From Tubiluchus corallicola (Eukaryota > Priapulida > Priapulimorpha > Priapulimorphida > Tubiluchidae), in NCBI GenBank assembly GCA_030141605.1, contig JAQGDQ010000719.1:44158-108157 (forward strand): a stretch of DNA of 64,000 nt, read 5' to 3'. Shown here in pieces: positions 46,485 to 59,774 of the stretch. Under the pieces are notes generated by a model. It was not told the DNA's origin. It saw only the letters and a program-made list of their open reading frames with translations, and ran no database searches. Made by a program: the position numbers and the translations under genes. Numbering within the stretch: the stretch's first letter is position 1; every line of letters starts with the position of its first letter.

Positions 46485-47772
46485 AAGATGACCAGGGCTA
46501 AAAAGACACCACTTACTAAATGTTCAGTTACCAAGTGTGAAAAGACCCCCAGTACCTGGAGTCTTCAGGTCGGTCATCTTTTGATGAATAAACGCATAGC
46601 ACCTAGACACATGGTAACTCAGCTCTCAGTAACTGAGTCACTTTAGTCTTGGTTATTTGGTGATGATCCAGATGTTATTTAGATACTTGGTAAACACTCT
46701 AGTTGACCAAGTGACCAGGCTAAAATGATTCCATTTAGCAAATATCCAGTTACTAAGTTTCCAAGTTTCCTATTCATCCGATTCATCAGACAATCAAGCT
46801 AAAAAGTGTCCAGCAAAATGCATATTGACTTACAGAATGGGCCTTAGCGTCACTATTGAACATTACATTACCAAGTGTGATGCTACCATGGTTTTCAAAA
46901 ATTCTTGTTAAATTAGCTATTTACTGCTGTTGTTAGTTTTTGTTTTTTCTCTACCACTGTAAGTATTCCAAAGTTCTTTATTAAATAAAGAAAATCCCAG
47001 AAATAAAAGCCTTAAAAACAATTACAATTTGTGCCAGTAACATCCTGATGATTTAAGCTATTGTTAACAAATAGTTTACATTGTTTGTTTGAATTCAGGC
47101 ATGAATTAGAATAGTTTTATTGCTCAAACTTTACACACTTGTCTGGCTTTGCCCTACAAACCCGTTTATTAATTTAACATACCTCTTAACTTTGCAGTAA
47201 CTACAATGAAAATAACAACATTAATAAAAGAACGTGCTGTATAATGACTGTATTTACAATAAATAGGTATCACTGTATCACTATCCTTTAATCTGGTGTT
47301 GTTGAACTCATGGCCCATTTCAACCACCAAATGACTTTCTAACAATGATAATAATGACTACAACAATTCACGTGATTATGAATAATGCAATGAACTCACG
47401 TGTTTACTGTATATGCAGCGAGTTCAAATCTTAGGGGACAATAATAGTCATTTTACCTAGGCTTTCACATGCATGGCCTAATTTTTTAATTATGATTATG
47501 ACTTTTATTAGCTCTTCTATACGTGCAATAGCACTGATTATTAAAAATATAAATATTAAACTATTCATTTGTCTGGGATAATGACAGATTAATAAATCTT
47601 TATAACAAACGCCTAACTATACCAGCGAAAAAGATTAATACGGGTGATACTTTATAGCGGATACAATAGATAAATTATATATATTTGTTTAGATGTACTT
47701 GGTAAGCCCTCTAGTTGACCAGATGACCAGGCTAAAATAATTCCATTTACCAAATATTTAGTTACCTTATAT
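46485..47772 (+). repeat. diverged repeat family, at least three copies
   Basis: A segment GACCAGGCTAAAAT...CCA...TTACCAAATATCCAGTTAC occurs at about 46489-46542, 46708-46762 and 47724-47770. The last two share a further upstream block, TACTTGGTAA...CTCTAGTTGACCA. The copies are 75-90% alike. Confidence 0.7.
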
Positions 47773-49519
47773 GTGTATGATATTAAACAAACAAAAATGC
47801 CAAAGGATACACTAATTTATTGAAGCTGTTACTTGTTAGACATTCTTCGTTGCTGTGTGACGAGGGCTTTTTCACAGCACCTATTAGATTGTCAGCCACG
47901 CGCAAACATCCGTATGGTACTTAATACCCTGTGGTATTCAATGGGGTACAGACTTTCGTGAACTTTGTTTTGTAGTAACCATTTTTATTACTACTGCATA
48001 TTGCATAGGTTACTACCATCTGTCTATTAATGACACGTGTGATTACTGTGTGACAAGCACTAAAACTGTGTACAAAGATCACAATCACCCGCAATCGAAA
48101 TTCTAGTTTAATCTACAGCCAAACGTAGAAAAGTGGTTTGCCATTGTGAGTGTTTATTGACACCCTAGACATTGTCGCGAAACTTTGCTACTGTAGTTAT
48201 AATGCAGTTATTTTTCTTACACTTTGGCACCCTGTAAACAGAAATTAGCACCAAAGGATGAACAACTCAACGAGTTGATGCTTCCTCATCAAGGTTATTC
48301 ACCTAAAATGAGCCACTGAATCGGCAGAGGTGTCTCAGCCATGCTCGTGTGTACCTACATCTTCACTCTACAACCTACGTTCATAACTGCGTTGAAATAT
48401 GGAATAAGGTCGTGTATGGAGGCCAGGCAATGTAATGTGTTATTTTGCACCTTGTTGCCACTACAGGCCATAAAACATTTATTTTGATAGTCGGACTGCC
48501 ATGAGATTAAAAATGGTTCACATATATTTAAAAAAATTGTAACACAGCTGTTACAAACTAACTCTAAAGTAATTAATGACAAGACGTCAGATTGTTATCA
48601 GCGGTAAATTTAATTCGTTTCCTGAATTTCCGCACATTGAGAGACGACTTCCTCGTACTCTTGGCCATTCATTCACTTGATGATTTGTAACTTGACTCAA
48701 TACGCCATGGAAACTAAACCAACTCTTGGTCAGTGAAGAATAAAAGCTTATAAACGATTACTGTGCAGTTAACAAAAGAGCTGGCTCGGTCATGTCACTA
48801 ATCTGATTAGTACTGTCAGATTTAAGTGCTCCACTCACCGCTAGGGGCGGGGCGTCATCAACCAAAGCATACTTACAAACGCAAAGTGCGTGGTCAGCTA
48901 AAAACTCGAAATTGGTCACGGATGGACCGAAGTCTTCAGTTTAACTTCGCTGAGTGGGATAAACTTGACCTCGCAAGACCTAAATTGGAATAAGTTTTCT
49001 TTTTTTCAAATTTAAATATTCTTTCTCGAGACTTTCTCAGCGTTTTTTATTCTTTTAGGTTTCTTCACTACCGGAGGACTTTCAATAAGTTTTAAAACTT
49101 GTAGGCGTATATTGTAACGGGAGTTACAAAATAGCAAAACGTATTGTAACATAGCACGTCAGTTAAAGATACAAAGATGAAACAACCAGAGGGATGCAAT
49201 AACAGCCTTATTGTTCCGTTCTCGCAATAAAGTGCCATTTTAAATGTCGAAATAAAATTAATCAATGGTCTTTTTAAACACAGAAAGCCTACAGAATTCC
49301 GTCACGAAGAATCTAAAACACGTTTCAACACCTGCTCCCAAGCTATATTCCGTACTTTGATTTCCCAAGATCCGGCGCAACTACACAACTACATGTATAA
49401 AATTGTATATTGTAATCTTTGTCCAAATATCCGCCAAAGTGCAACTTAATTAGCTGATGAAATAAGTAGTCAGTTATTAATTTAATAAGTAATTTAAGTT
49501 TTAATTGAGGGAAAGAAGT

Positions 49520-49598
49520 GTTGATACTCAACCTGGATTTGTACCAGGAAATTTTGAATTGCAAGCTCAAAATTCCATGACCACTAGGCTGCGTAGTA
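49520..49598 (-). repeat. tRNA-derived SINE head
   Basis: The minus strand has an A box, GCAGCCTAGTGGTCATGG, and about 30 nt later a B box, GGTACAAATCC. Both are near consensus and at tRNA spacing. No acceptor-stem pairing supports a real tRNA, so a SINE promoter region is preferred. Confidence 0.55.
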
Positions 49599-51813
49599 CA
49601 TAGCCCTTGTGATCATGGCAGGTCTTAGTCCAACTTTAATAACTCACCTGCAGTTCATATATTTTCTGGAGTGTTTTTTCACATTCCTTTGCTCAAATTT
49701 GGTTTCAAAGTTTCAATAGTTTATAAATGCTATAAATATTATTACTACTTAATAATCTAGAAGTTAAAATTATAAATCATTAATTATTTGTGTTAGAAGC
49801 GACTATAAGGAAGTGAAACTTCATAGTTCCTGGATTGTTTTAAAATACGTATAAACTATAGTCAGTCGATGTTATCTTATTGTTCTTCTACATCTAAACT
49901 AAGGTAGATCTTGTAGATAAGCTAACACTTACACTATAGGTTGAGCTTAAATCAATCACAATGTATCGTTTATAAGTACAAAGAGTATGGGTGTTGAATT
50001 TACATGTAGCGAGTGTATAGGCACCTTGAAACGTCACTCGCAGGCTACTACAAGTTCCTACATAGTTCTTATTCACTCCCAATCAGATGGCACGTATCTA
50101 GTTTAACCTACAACCAATGTGAAAAGTCGAAAATAAGTCATTTTAAATACTCAGAGGTGTTGCTGTTCTGTTTCCTGCCTTCCGGCCGCTCGCCTGCTCT
50201 GTAATAGGTTTCACAGCATCACTACCAAAACTCTGGTTTTACGACAGCATGGAAACAGATGGTGAAAATGTTCATTGTAGCCTCATAATTTTTCCATTCG
50301 CATTCGCGGTGTGTTAAGACATATAAACAAACATACCAGGCGATTATCTTTCCCAATGATCTGACTTTGTTACCACGTTACGTGCACGTGTCTATGATTA
50401 TTGAAAAACTGGAAAAATGGCCTCCGACTGGCCGCCGCCGGAGGTTTAACTTCTAGTTCGTTTTTGTAGTTATTGTGGCTCCATCTATCGATTGGGGCAT
50501 TAGAAATATTTCTAGTCAAACTTAGATATTTGCTTACTCGACTTGGCATTTTCATAAGAAGTACATTACGATTTTAATGTTATGACAATCATTTTCAATT
50601 TCGCTAAAAATAGAAGTAAACGCATAAATTACTTGTCAAAAATAAACTTCAATACAGGATATCTATAGAGAATGTTCTTGAGAATGTGAGATAAATGAGT
50701 TTCAGCAACTGTTCAACAGAGAGAGCCACAGGTTTAGTTGCAGGGAAAGCTACACGCAAGATAAACTGTTTACAATATTCTCTCCATTGCTTTTACCGCA
50801 TGCCTGCTTTTCAAGCGACTGTCGGTAAAAAGTATCAAAAGTTAGAATTTACATCAAAAAGCAAGTGTTGCTTAGAATAGCAGGTGTTTTTACGTGGATC
50901 TCGTTGTGTTTAAGTAATTTTAATTTTGAAAATCTTGGTCGCTTTTAAAATATTTTTGTCTTTAGTAGAGTTTAGCCTTAGTCACATTAATCTACATTGT
51001 AGAGTTACCCGAAATCTCTACGTAGTAACAGTGTTTTTGGACAGTTCTGTACCTATTGGTTTGTTCGTGTAATTTTTGTAGCTTTAATGTAGATTAATCT
51101 GCTAATTTTTGTATTTTTTAGCAACTGAAATCTAAATCGGCTATGTTTTCTGCTAATTTCGACTTACGAAATAACCAAACAAAAAGTCTCTTATAGTCTA
51201 TCTGACGTTATAACTAATGGTTATAGTTTGACGACAAAGTGAGAGTGCAATAAACTTAGGTTTTTGTAAATGCTGAAGCTAGAAAAGGCATTTCGAAAAC
51301 AGAAATGCGTTACGCCTTTGTTGGCAAATAATGAAAACTTTTATGATTTCATCTGAACAATCTTCAACAGTAATCAGGCGTCTTGTATTTCAATGGCTGC
51401 TATAGGTTCTGTAACACAGTACAGCTTTGTACTGGGGCATGATTTAGCAACAAGTTTAAAACATTTCGGCTGTTATGGTGTTTGTACGCTTAAAATGCAC
51501 TAAATAGATAGGAAGTGCAGGTTTACATGATATCACTGCACTCTGTTGTATTTAATTTGTTTTAAGTTACGAAATTTGTGAATTTCTGTCATGACGTAAC
51601 TTTTTGTGATAACCATTTTTGTATGTTTAAGATTTTTCAATTTTGTCATATGATTCCGTAATTGTTTGTGTTTTAATTCGCTAGTTTTCATTTTTGAAAT
51701 TAAAGTGTAACTCTCCAAGCCCATTTCTTTAATAGCGGGCGTTTTATTGGACATTGAGCGATGTTTTTGAAAATCTTTTAAGCTTTGCCATTTTATGTGG
51801 CAAATAAGAAATT

Positions 51814-51815
<2 letters not shown>

Positions 51816-51874
<59 letters not shown>

Positions 51875-51881
51875 TGCTGCT
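51816..51881 (+). repeat. (CTG)n microsatellite
   Basis: About 22 CTG units with one TTG interruption are directly followed by a CTA tract. No gene overlaps it in the models here. Confidence 0.97.
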
Positions 51882-51891
51882 ATGTCCATAT

Positions 51892-52141
<250 letters not shown>

Positions 52142-53534
52142 TACCATTTAGTTAGTACAAGCTATGCGATAATAAATTATTGTTGTTTCATTATTGCTTC
52201 ATTATACCAGCTGCATAAATATACTATCGGGAATTCGCTTAAATAAACAACGAAGGTTATTACGACTATTATGCATTCACAAATAGACACCTCCTTCCTA
52301 ATTATGACAAATCTTATGCATTCATTCAGTTAGTATAAATTTATCGATGATGTGTTTGGTCATCTGTGACGCAGACAAGTGTAATCTGTAGAAGCTATAA
52401 TTGCAGTTCTCACAGTAATAATATTTGCAGATAAACTTACACGAATGTTCACACCAAAGAGCTTTTTTATTTTATTAAAATTCTTTATGCATCTATGTAA
52501 AAATGCACAGTCATAATAAGTTATATAATCAGTTAAAGTTGTAACTATTGTGAGCGACAGTGTTGACGAAAAGCAATGGTGAATACATGCAAAATGCAAT
52601 TGGTGCATTAAAAATTAATAAGTTTGCTATAATATAATCAGTAATAGAAATTAATGTAATGTAATCCATAAAAAATCCTATGTTGAAACAAGATCATTTT
52701 ATTATATTCGGTGTAGCAGAAGCAAATTGCAAACACTGAATTTCAATCTCACTGTGGGTTGTATATGTAGCCATAGGGTAAAAATGCACAGATGCCAATC
52801 TTCGCATGATAGAAAAAGTTGAAAATAGTTGGTTATATACAGGTATTGGAATAACTGAACTGAATAAACTAACTCGAAATTGACACAGTCTAGTCACTGT
52901 AAATTACCTCTTACAGTTAACTGCACCGATGCAGTTAACAGGTATTTGCAATTGTTTACTATTGTTTCAAAAGTCACTTTTGCTTTTGTAAAGTATGTTT
53001 TGCATTAATGTTAAGTTTAAAAAACATGATAGAAGCATAACGAATGCAACCCAGCTATTCGGACAAAAAATTCAATTCAATTTAATAAGTTCAATAGATT
53101 ATTTCGCAATAAACATATACATATGCATAACAAGTGCATCGATAATCAGTTTTTGTTAATACAAAATTATGATACAATTCATGAATTCTGCGCTAGAGCC
53201 TAAGAAGCTAGCTTATGCTAGGCCACTAGAATTAGTTACAATATATTACTAATGGTTTGTGTGAGTTACAGTGGGCGTTAGTAGTATTAAATCTTCATAA
53301 TTACGATGTAAACTGATGATCGGTGCAGAGAAATGATAAAAGCTTTAACACATTCGCTAAGCATTTGTGGAGGAGGCAACACTTGTTTAGACTATATGGA
53401 GGTGTGCATTGCAGATATATATAAGGGTGGGAAGTAATAACTATATTATTATCCTAGAGGAGAAGTATTTGAAAATGAAAAACAACAACAAATCATGATT
53501 GAGTGATCAAATAAATGTTTCAAGTAAGTGTAAT

Positions 53535-54282
53535 TTTTATACTTTTTTGAATATGGACAGCGAGTTGGTATTTTTTATAGCTGGAGCAATTGAATTCCAT
53601 ATGTAAGGGCCATTGTATTTAATAGAAAATTTTCTAACATTTGTGTTGCACTGTATGTAGTGATAGCTAAGTCTATATCGTGTATTGTAATTATGTACTT
53701 CAGCATTCAAACAAAAAATAATCGGTAAATAAGGGTGGCAATAATTTATGAGAGAATTTGTACATAAAAATGGCAGTTTAGAACTTATTAATGTCATAAA
53801 TGTTTAGAAAGTTTAGTCTTTTCAATATTGGTGGCGTGTGGTCCTGATAAGCTCCCACTATTTTCTTCTGAATCAGGTGAATTTTTTTCAATCTACTGGT
53901 GCATGTGCTCCCCAAAACAATGTTTGAATTATTAAGATATGGTAAAAAAATAGAATTTATATAATAATACAAGTACTGATTTAGGCAATATGCGTCTAAC
54001 TCTGTATATAACATGTTCTTGCTAAGTTATGAAGTTATGTGTTCATCTATGATGATGCTTAAGAACAGTATGTTTTACTTTATTTACTGGGACTTCATCG
54101 ATTTTTGCTGTAAGATTACTAAGGACTCTTTTATTTTTATTTGTGAATATAATAATTTTAGTTTTTTCAATATTCAGTGACAATATATTAGCTTTAAACC
54201 AGGTGGAGACGTGTACAAGTTCTTGATTTACAGTATTTATCATTGATTCATAGTTTGAGTGACTATAGACTATGTTCGTAGT
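53535..54282 (-). mobile_element. LINE reverse transcriptase, C-terminal part (CR1/L2-like, dead)
   Basis: Several frames on the minus strand encode NQELVHVSTWFKANILSLN and EKTKIIIFTN. Further on come LKKIHLIQKKIVGA and HNYNTRYR, then the YNGPYIWNSIAPAIKN block. These are the thumb and C-terminal motifs of CR1/L2-group LINE proteins. Frameshifts separate the parts. It seems to continue the reverse transcriptase that stops at 58466. Confidence 0.85.
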
Positions 54283-54509
54283 GTACTGCAGGGCTGTGAT
54301 GGGATGAAATGTAATGCTGACAAGGATCTACAGCAGACCTACCTTTTTTAAAGCTCAGGTGTGCACGTGACTAGTGGCTCCTACTAACACAAGGTCAGAA
54401 TAGGAGTCTATGTGCTAGATAAAGCCACGTTCACGCGCACACCTGAGAAGTCTACTGTATTCACCTGCCAGCATTACACTTCATCCCATCACAGCCCTGC
54501 AATACACTG
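54281..54509. repeat. foldback element at LINE breakpoint
   Basis: The left arm begins GTGTACTGCAGGGCTGTGAT and the right arm ends ATCACAGCCCTGCAATACAC. A second matching block is CTCAGGTGTGCACGTGAC against its complement near 54428-54448. The arms span about 80-90 bp with gaps. The outer end coincides with the point where the LINE reading frame breaks off. Confidence 0.8.
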
Positions 54510-56352
54510 TCCCCCTTCCTCCAGACAAAGAAGTCCCTTCTTTGAAGATCTAGTCTTCCGTCGGGAGGGAGAAGAACAGCTACCCACACAGACCAGAAGC
54601 AAGTTCGAGCACTGCTAATCGGCAATACAAAAAGTTTTTTTCCTTCCATTAATCAAATAGAATCACAGAAATATTTTGTAAAGACTGGCAATTCTACAAA
54701 ACAACATGAGCTAGTGCATAACGCCTACTGAATTACAAATTAAAAGATGAATACAATGTCAGTTTTCTTGTATGAATAAGTTAAAGTTAAACATTGCATT
54801 TCTAGTAACAACAATTTTTATATAACGGCGAGTCGACTTAGAAAACTTCCAACTAAATATGCCTAAGTATGTCTACGTAAGAATGCAAAAATAAACGAAA
54901 TCAATGTAATCAGATATCATCCGCTATCCGTAAATAAACGTAACGTAGCGTAAATAATCCGCACGATCTGCAATTCTTAATGATTCACCAGTAACAATCA
55001 TCATGTCTCAACAAGCAAATGCAAGTAAGGTGTGAAGTGTGGACTAGCCTTTAGCCAACCAACAGCGCATCCGATACCACGGGTGTAACACCTGGGTTGG
55101 TAGAGCTTGCTTGAAAAAGATGAACGCTAGTACTCATGTCAAGCATACAGTTAGTTCAAGTGAATTTTCACTGCAGACCCTGCATAGGATTTATTGAGCT
55201 TAAGTATTGGCTCATATGGCGAAAAACGTCGATTCTCCATAAATTTCCAAAATAGCTGTGCTGTACAACAGAAAAAAAGGTAGTAAATCTGCTTACACCA
55301 ACTATGTTCATAGCGGGAAACAAAAACAAAAAGTTGCAAAAGACTTATATGCCACTTTATCTTTAAATAAATCAACATCTTTGAAGCAGCAACAATGCTG
55401 ACAACTTAACTTGTAAAAGAATTTTAACACCTTACCGTGTCCGATTAACTTACGCAACCAAGGGTTGGTCAGTGGTCAAAGTCGCTCTGTTCACATGGTA
55501 GCCAACGGACAAGGCTTTGTCGCGAAGCTAGAAATAGGACCTCGAAGGACGAAAGCAACAACAATAAAAGTCAATTATCGAAAAACTTATTCAAACTAGT
55601 CATCAACTGAAATCGGTTGCCTTAAAACAACGAAATTAAGAATTTCGATCACGACTATCTACTCGTACATCTTAGATGAAACAGTCCAAACAAACAGTAA
55701 TTGTTAGCAAAAGTAAAATGTTTGTTCTGCCATTTATCTCTCGAGATTAATGCTAGAACAAATGACAATTTGCAATAATCATTTACAGAACAATTATCTT
55801 TTTTTTTAAATCCCATTCAAGAAAAAAGAATTCAAAATTTAATTAAAGAAGACACAGTTGATTTCCAATACCACCACTTAAAAAAACATAGAAGAAAAAC
55901 TAATATATTCGCCTCTCATCCTCTCCTTAAAGAAGAGCGAAAATTCCATTTTTCACAAAGTACGACAACAATAATGATGACATGAGATAATCAATATACA
56001 GCCAAGGGAATAATGTTCAATTCTTGGTTCCTCAGCTGCAAAAAAACAAAATTTTTACATTTTGAAATATGCTTATTAGGTAAATTTTATAATTCGAGTT
56101 AAACAAGCATCTAGTCACGTATTTTCGTATTTTCATGTGTAAGTAGGCGCAACTCCATTCTTAAGTGCTAATTTGGATGTGTCACATAGAATAGTTGCTG
56201 GAATTACGAAAATGTTTCGCGTAAGTAATTCTATGAGTGCATCTAAACTCGAGCATTTTCCTGCTTGTAAAGTGAGGGTTAAGATGAGAGAACTCTTCTA
56301 GCATCTCATTTCTCGAGTCTCGGAATTGCGTATTCGATGTGCAGTAGGGTCT
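54510..56352. other. DNA between foldback and Gypsy fragment
   Basis: No recognisable gene is present. The first 100 bp is GC-richer than the rest. The remainder is AT-rich and may include untranslated or LTR sequence of the Gypsy copy, but I found no matching second LTR. Confidence 0.5.
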
Positions 56353-58273
56353 TCATAAAGGAAGTTTCCATAGTGGGTTGTAGGTTGTCTTGGCCTGTGG
56401 GGGGTAAGGTCGGGGAGGACTGGACGGCAACTGGACGTCAACGGCTGCATTGGCTTCCAAAAAGGTTAGTGGTGTGCTAGAATGGGTCTCGCTTGATACG
56501 AGAACAGGATTATTAGAAGTTGGAGAGAGAACAGGCTCCGGTAACGTAGGTTGTGATGATACATTATGATCGGATTGAAACGATTTGGGTTGTCTATCAA
56601 CAGCTTTTCTATTGTTTATCTCACGACTACACTCAACATTGCTCCTAGAATGGTTCACCTGGCTAGACTGCTCGCCTGAAAGAGGCGTGCGTACACTATC
56701 GCCGGCCTTTTCAGAGGAGTCCTCAGCAATTGCTGAACTGGAGCTACCAGGAAGCCATTCGCTAATAAGTTGTCGAGTTGATTCGTCGGGAATAAATTCA
56801 GCAGAGTCGGCTGTGTCAAGTAAATTAAGAGTGGTTGAGCCGGGAAAATCAACTCTTTTGGGTGTGGATGTTCGTGGTTTTGTTATAGGCGGAGAGAAGA
56901 TGGGCAATGAAAGCCGTACATCACCGTTGGATGAATTGTCATGGGAAAGGGAAAGTGGATTACGAATGGGAATTAAGGCTGGCATTGAGGAATTAAGTAG
57001 TTCTGGAATTTGTGCTGGAAAACTCGATGCATTTTCATTGTGCTCATCATTATAATCAGCTATTCTGCACGGTGAGTATGAAGGTGGCGGCAATCCGAAG
57101 GAATCGAGAGATAGAGAACGATCAACTGCAGTCATCTGTGGCTCGAGTTCAATGTTTTGTTCAGTTTTAGATTTATCGATACCCGATGGATCGGCATTGG
57201 ATTTATCGGCACTAACTTCGGGATCAAGGCTATAAGTTACTGTAGCTTGGCTGTCAGATAATTCATTGAGTGGAGGCGTTTCACCAGGTGTCCAGGAAAA
57301 TCCAGTGGCTGGCGTATAACGCCACAGACGATCTGCATGAACAATTTTGCATCTTGGTCTTGGTCCCGGCAAACGTATACCATAGACAACATCTGAGAGG
57401 CGTGTTATGATTTCATAAGGTCCCTGCCAATCAGACTGAAGCTTTGGACTGCGACCGATTTTACGCTGAGGGTTAAAAAACCAAACGTTTTCCCCAACAG
57501 AAAATTGAACATAACGAGAACGGACATTATAGCGTCTACGCATTGTCTCATGAGAAATGCGAAGGTTTTCTCTGATGAAATGATGAACGTCATGTAGACG
57601 ATTCTCAAGATTTTTAGCATACTGTACGACAGTACTTGAATCAATGTTTGAAGGTGGGCGTCCTGTTAGTAGATCAAGAGGCAGCCTTAGTTCTCTACCA
57701 AACATGGCTTGAGCAGGGGTGAATCCAGTTGAGTCATGTAAATCATGCAAAAAAAATCGTTTACCAATACTGCAGCTATAGTCTCGGCTTCTTGGTTCGG
57801 TAAGGGATAGCATTCCGGCCATTTTGTGAAATAATCCATTGCAACTAATATGTATTTGTTGTTAGAATTAGACAACGGAAAAGGACCTGCAACGTCAATG
57901 GCGATTCGTTCCATAGGGGCGCCCACATGGTATAGTTGTAAAGGTGCACGAGGTTTTCGCTGCGGTCCCTTTTTCTTGCAACAAATTTCGCAAGTTCGCG
58001 TCCATATTTCAACATCTTGCCGCATTCCCGGCCAAAAGAACGCTGCCGCAGTAAATCAAGAGTTTTGTTTTGTCCAAAATGACCTGCAGTTGGAGATGAA
58101 TGCATTTCCGTTAAAACTTTTTCGCGAAAAGCGCGAGGGACTAACCATTGCCAGCGAGTAAGACCATCAGGGCTTTCCCATTTCCGCTGCAAAATGCCAT
58201 CTTTTAAGCGCAGTGTGTCCCAATGCGCTAAAACTGCTTTAGTGGTCGTGTCTTTCATTGCAGCTCTGTTCAC
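56353..58273 (-). mobile_element. Ty3/Gypsy integrase fragment (dead)
   Basis: In order on the minus strand there is an HHCC zinc-binding region (EMHSSPTAGHFGQNKTLDLL, then CEICCKKK), a frameshift, then integrase core starting IAIDVAGPFP and DYFTKWPECYPLPNQEAETI. A deletion then joins VNDFF to the DSTGFTPAQAMFGRELRLPL block, removing the second and third catalytic acids. The C-terminal GPY/F-type domain (WQGPYEIITRL, IVHADRLWRY) and a Ser/Pro-rich tail follow to a stop at 56353. Reverse transcriptase and gag parts are absent, so the copy cannot move itself. Confidence 0.92.
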
Positions 58274-58465
58274 ATTTCACAGGCTTTGCCGTAAACTCCG
58301 TTCTTTTAGGTAAGCTATTTGTAATATTTAGTAATAAATTGTCATTTCGACTCTATTATTCGGGTTCTGTTTTGGTTTGGCGTTGAACGACTTAATTAAG
58401 ACATGCCGCAAGGTGTGGGCCGCGGTGCCATCCGTCCTGCATCTGTTAAAAGCGGACAGCAGTCC

Positions 58466-58670
58466 AGTATCATCGGTAAATAAAATGGTCTAGCAGAGTG
58501 GAGATATTATGGAGATCATTAATATAGAGACGAAAAAGCAATGGACCTAAGATTGAACCTTGCGGGACACCATATGTATATAAATAAACATATAAAGTAG
58601 AGGTTCAGCAATACAGTTGATGGATTTTTTAAAGATAATTTGTGATATATCATCTGTCAAGGCCATGCGA
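58466..58670 (-). mobile_element. LINE reverse transcriptase, central fragment
   Basis: On the minus strand GVPQGSILGPLLF and LYINDL are followed by a frameshift and the active-site DDT triplet at 58474-58466. Just before them is a DISQIIFKKSINCIAEPLL segment that normally lies over 100 residues earlier, so an internal deletion near 58590 is evident. Confidence 0.88.
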
Positions 58671-59774
58671 TGCATGACCGCTAGCTAACTGGCCGATATA
58701 CAGGGCCATTCATCACTATAACATTTTGAACAGTACAGAAGCCATTGGATACTATGCATTATATACAAGGTCATTCTATCTAGGCGAACGTTTACCCATC
58801 CAGGTACCGAATTTTCTGTTGAGCGGATGTCTATCCAGGCCGTTTTTACCTGGTCGACATAGTTGGTACCTTTCTTCTATTCGTCATATATTTGAGACAC
58901 GTTTTGTCTATGAGTTTTATTTTGGCCTTAATGGCAAAATTTAGTTGATGTGCTGTGAGAGACAATAGTTAAATGCACAATGTTGTATCGACAACCTTTA
59001 CGTAACACCAGCACGACTCAGGAGTGAAGTAATTGTCTTGTCATACTTCTTCACTTAGAGGACCTCTTGGACAACCCACCCTGCGAGGGATTCTAAAACT
59101 TTCGGGGCATTGGTGGAGTGTTCATATAGTGGTGGAGTCCGCAGCATTCTGGTTACGCTATCCGGCGGTAGAGGAGACGCAGAGATACGACTACGATTCC
59201 AGATTAAACTACTTGTGGCGTGTCAGAACTCATGGATCGGCTACATGGTGGAGCATCCTCCTTATTCCAGTAGAGGATCGTGGATTTGGGACTATGAACC
59301 GTCCTTGGTGCATTCTGGAAGAGCCGGCCATCAGGAACTACATATAAAGATGAGTATACTCCTTGCTACTTGTTAAATCTGGGCCCAGTAAGTATTATTT
59401 TCTCCTGTATGTACAATTGTTCTTTGCTTTGTTCTTGTTCAATAATATACTGTATGATTTGCACAGCATTCAGGTGTTTAATAGTTCTATTTCAAAGTTT
59501 GTGAAAACATTTTACGATTAACAACTCAATGATTACATTCAGTAAAATAATCGAGTCCTATAGGAGAATTGCCCCAACATGAACCCAAACGCTTGGTGAT
59601 GAAATTAGTAGAAATGATTACCCTGACATGTTAGTAAATTACGAGCTCTGTCTGTTTAGTGTTTCCTGTTTAGTCGTTCACACTCACGGAGAACATGTGA
59701 CCCGAGCTTTAGATTTGAGACTTTGATGCTAAATTACCCTAGACCAGTTATAATATATTAGTTTTATTTCCACA
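58671..59774. other. unclassified, partly GC-richer insert between LINE pieces
   Basis: About 1.1 kb separates two LINE parts that should be adjacent. The stretch 58990-59380 is richer in GC and has GGTGGAG-type repeats; plus-strand open frames here show no known motif. It may be an LTR or another element. Confidence 0.5.

Noticed and set aside
46085-49598. Functional tRNA genes
   Set aside because: The B boxes and one A box are good, but acceptor and D stems do not pair, so SINE or pseudogene calls are preferred.
58320-58400. LTR end plus primer-binding-site look-alike (AATAAA, then TGGCGTTGAAC)
   Set aside because: It is on the plus strand while the Gypsy integrase is on the minus strand, and no matching second LTR was found.
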